Translations under genes and position numbers: made by a program | The notes under the pieces: generated by a model | Seen by the model: the letters and a program-made list of their open reading frames with translations, nothing else | What the model was told of the DNA's origin: nothing | The model's database searches: none | From: UBA668 sp038328705 | GTDB lineage: Bacteria > Actinomycetota > Acidimicrobiia > Acidimicrobiales > Ilumatobacteraceae | Reading direction: 5' to 3' | Length of the DNA: 64,000 nt | Assembly: GCA_038328705.1 (NCBI GenBank) | Contig: JBBQMG010000003.1 | Coordinates: forward strand, 7,735 to 71,734 | Shown here: positions 62,388 through 64,000 of the stretch, piece by piece | Layout of the letters: the number at the start of each line of letters is the position of its first letter | How positions within the stretch are numbered: the stretch's first letter is position 1

Positions 62388-63884
62388 GTGAGTCTGTCGA
62401 CGGTATGGATATTGGGTGATCAACTCGACCGGCGCGGCAGCGCGCTGGCCACTGCCACCCCCGACACACATCGGGTGCTGATGGTGGAGAGCCTTGGGAA
62501 GCTGCAGTCGAAGCATTGGCACGTGCAGCGAGCTCACTTCGTGATTGCCTCGATGCGACGGTTCGCCGACGAGTTGCAGGACGAGGGTTTCGACGTCGAC
62601 TACCGAGTTGCGGCGTCGCTGCCAGACGGACTCGCTGCCCATCGAGCGCAGTTCTCACCGCCCGTCGTCACAGCGATGGAGGCGGCCAGTCGCGATGGGT
62701 TGCGCATGCTGCGGTCGTGCGGCGCGACCGTCACCCGATCGAATCAGTTCCTCATCCATCCCGACGAGTTCGCTGCATGGGCGCAGGACCGCAAGCGTCT
62801 GACGATGGAGGACTTCTACCGTTGGCAGCGGCGCAGATTGGGCTACCTGATGGACGGTGACGAACCGGCCGAGGGCCGATGGAACTTCGACGCCGAGAAC
62901 CGCCAGCGACCGCCCAAGGATGGGCGCAATCATTGGCCGCGGCCGTTGGTGACCGTACTGGATGATCTCGACCAGGAAGTGCTTCGCGACCTGCCCGCCA
63001 CGGTCTGGGGGGCTGCACCGGACGGCACCTGGGCCACGTCACGCGTTGAAGCCTTGCGGCGGTTACGCCACTTCGTCGATGAACTCCTCCCCCGCTTCGG
63101 GCCACACGAAGACGCAATGTTGACGGGAAGTTGGCATCTCGCGCACGGTTTGCTCGCGCAGTACCTGAACGTGGGTCTGCTGCATTCGCGAGAAGTCTGC
63201 GATGCTGCGGAAGTTGCGTACCGCGCCGGGCGCGTACCGATTGCGAGTGCTGAAGGTTTCATCCGTCAGGTGATCGGCTGGCGCGAGTACGTGTGGGGCT
63301 TGTACTGGCTGCGCGGGCCCGAGTACCGCGATCTGAACGTCCTGGACGCGCAGCGGCCGCTGCCACCGGTGTTCCCCGGCCGGGCCCCCACGCAGATGCG
63401 CTGCGTCGGCACGACGCTGCAGACTCTTCACGATCACGGCTGGGTACATCACATCCAACGCCTGATGATCCTTGGCAACTTGGCGATGCTCGCGGGAGTG
63501 CAGCCGCGGGCCATGACTGAATGGATGAGGGCAGGCTTCGTCGATGGCGCAGAGTGGGTGATGGTGCCCAACGTGATTGGAATGGCGCTGTACGCCGACG
63601 GTGGAATGATGTCGACCAAGCCATACGCGGCGGGCGGTGCGTACATCGACAAGATGAGCGACTACTGCGAGGCATGCCGCTTCGACCGCACCAAGCGCAC
63701 CGGCCCCGACGCCTGCCCCTACACCACCCTCTATTGGGATTTCCTTGCCCGCCACGAAGAACGCTTTGCAAAGAACCCGCGCATCGTGCAACAGGCGCGC
63801 GCCGCGCAACGGCTCGGTGATCTGGCTGAAGTCCGGGTTCGTGCGCGCGAAGTGATGGAACTGCTGGACCGCGGCGAGCTGTAG
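62388..63884 (+). CDS. FeS-cluster bacterial cryptochrome/(6-4) photolyase (PhrB-like)
   Basis: A 498-residue protein of the FeS-BCP group, also known as deoxyribodipyrimidine photolyase-related. The FAD-binding C-terminal half has GWREYVWGLYW, HGWVHHIQRLMILGNLAMLAG and AEWVMVPNVIGMALYADGG. The [4Fe-4S] cysteines are in RCVGTTL and YCEACRFD with a fourth in GPDACPYTT. The N-terminal half has the antenna fold (VWILGDQLDRRG). The prototype PhrB repairs (6-4) photoproducts using FAD, lumazine and blue light. GTG 62388 is preferred because the antenna strand starts there; upstream starts would overlap the divergent LLM gene. It converges on larE. Confidence 0.88.
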   Translation: MSLSTVWILGDQLDRRGSALATATPDTHRVLMVESLGKLQSKHWHVQRAHFVIASMRRFADELQDEGFDVDYRVAASLPDGLAAHRAQFSPPVVTAMEAASRDGLRMLRSCGATVTRSNQFLIHPDEFAAWAQDRKRLTMEDFYRWQRRRLGYLMDGDEPAEGRWNFDAENRQRPPKDGRNHWPRPLVTVLDDLDQEVLRDLPATVWGAAPDGTWATSRVEALRRLRHFVDELLPRFGPHEDAMLTGSWHLAHGLLAQYLNVGLLHSREVCDAAEVAYRAGRVPIASAEGFIRQVIGWREYVWGLYWLRGPEYRDLNVLDAQRPLPPVFPGRAPTQMRCVGTTLQTLHDHGWVHHIQRLMILGNLAMLAGVQPRAMTEWMRAGFVDGAEWVMVPNVIGMALYADGGMMSTKPYAAGGAYIDKMSDYCEACRFDRTKRTGPDACPYTTLYWDFLARHEERFAKNPRIVQQARAAQRLGDLAEVRVRAREVMELLDRGEL

Positions 63885-63885
63885 C

Positions 63886-64000
63886 TCAACCGTTGAGATT
63901 GCCGCTGCGGAAACCTTCGAGGTCGAGGGTGACGTACCGATAGCCCTGGGCTCGCACGGCCTGCACCACTGCTGCGCGCTGCTCGATGACAGCCGGGATG
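63886..64000 (-). CDS. larE: LarE-like sulfur transferase, C-terminal end only
   Basis: The last 38 residues of a gene that continues past the right edge: IPAVIEQRAAVVQAVRAQGY followed by RYVTLDLEGFRSGNLNG and a stop. The YVTLDLEGFRSG(N/S)LN ending is the characteristic C-terminus of LarE, an ATP-dependent enzyme that gives up its own cysteine sulfur to build the nickel-pincer cofactor of lactate racemase and related enzymes. The catalytic cysteines and ATP-pyrophosphatase motif lie outside the window. larB and larC cannot be checked. It faces the photolyase gene with 1 base between stops. Confidence 0.7.
   Translation of the reverse strand, partial: IPAVIEQRAAVVQAVRAQGYRYVTLDLEGFRSGNLNG

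Overview
The window is GC-rich, gene-dense chromosomal DNA from an actinobacterium. An aquatic member of the Acidimicrobiia (Ilumatobacter-like) fits best, but that placement is inferred from gene content: a WhiB protein, F420 biosynthesis (cofC) with two F420-type luciferase-like oxidoreductases, paired WYL regulators, HU next to a lysine-rich histone-H1-like protein, and an archaeal/actinobacterial style of gene start. No rRNA, tRNA, CRISPR array, insertion sequence or prophage was seen. No gene-free stretch exceeds 300 bases.

Layout. 0-5 kb: two regulators with P-loop ATPase domains (one cut by the left edge, one with a nucleotidyl-cyclase-like head), a small unknown protein and an LLM oxidoreductase. 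5-13.6 kb: a catabolic block with an SsnA-like amidohydrolase, a serine beta-lactamase-fold hydrolase, a Uma2 nuclease-like protein, and an operon of D-carbamoylase, TSUP permease and fused molybdenum hydroxylase, then an acyl-CoA dehydrogenase and a PEP-utilising protein without its ATP-grasp half. 15.5-22.9 kb: one leftward operon of SWIM protein, DUF5691, MoxR ATPase, DUF5682 and VWA protein, with a VapBC-like toxin-antitoxin pair inserted in the middle. 23-25.2 kb: a copper-delivery operon (PCuAC, TlpA-like, SCO1, cupredoxin-like lipoprotein). 25.2-27.8 kb: cbs-metB transsulfuration. 27.9-32.7 kb: rnhB-selD, MOSC protein, diiron protein, FMN reductase, C69 peptidase. 32.7-37.2 kb: unknown protein, gpsA, cofC, PIG-L deacetylase, DinB-type protein. 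37.3-40.8 kb: lysine-rich protein, HU, PhoH-like ATPase, WhiB, DEDDh exonuclease. 40.8-46.7 kb: two WYL regulators, 3-hydroxyacyl-CoA dehydrogenase, rRNA methyltransferase, PhoD. 46.9-53.1 kb: pgi, pgl, hydrolase, enoyl-CoA hydratase, beta-lactamase-fold protein, RarD. 53.3-58.3 kb: complete branched-chain amino acid type ABC transporter (livGFHMK). 58.4-64 kb: 2-oxoglutarate oxygenase, SDR, a decayed cyclase gene, second LLM oxidoreductase, FeS photolyase and the 3' end of larE.

Two general features stand out. Many genes that head a transcript have a TANNNT hexamer ending 6-8 bases before the start codon and no Shine-Dalgarno sequence, as expected for leaderless mRNAs, while genes inside operons are joined by ATGA, GTGA or TGATG overlaps. 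Convergent gene pairs are often separated by long, nearly perfect hairpins without a U-tract. The part most worth experimental attention is the MoxR/VWA/SWIM/DUF5682/DUF5691 operon with its embedded toxin-antitoxin pair.
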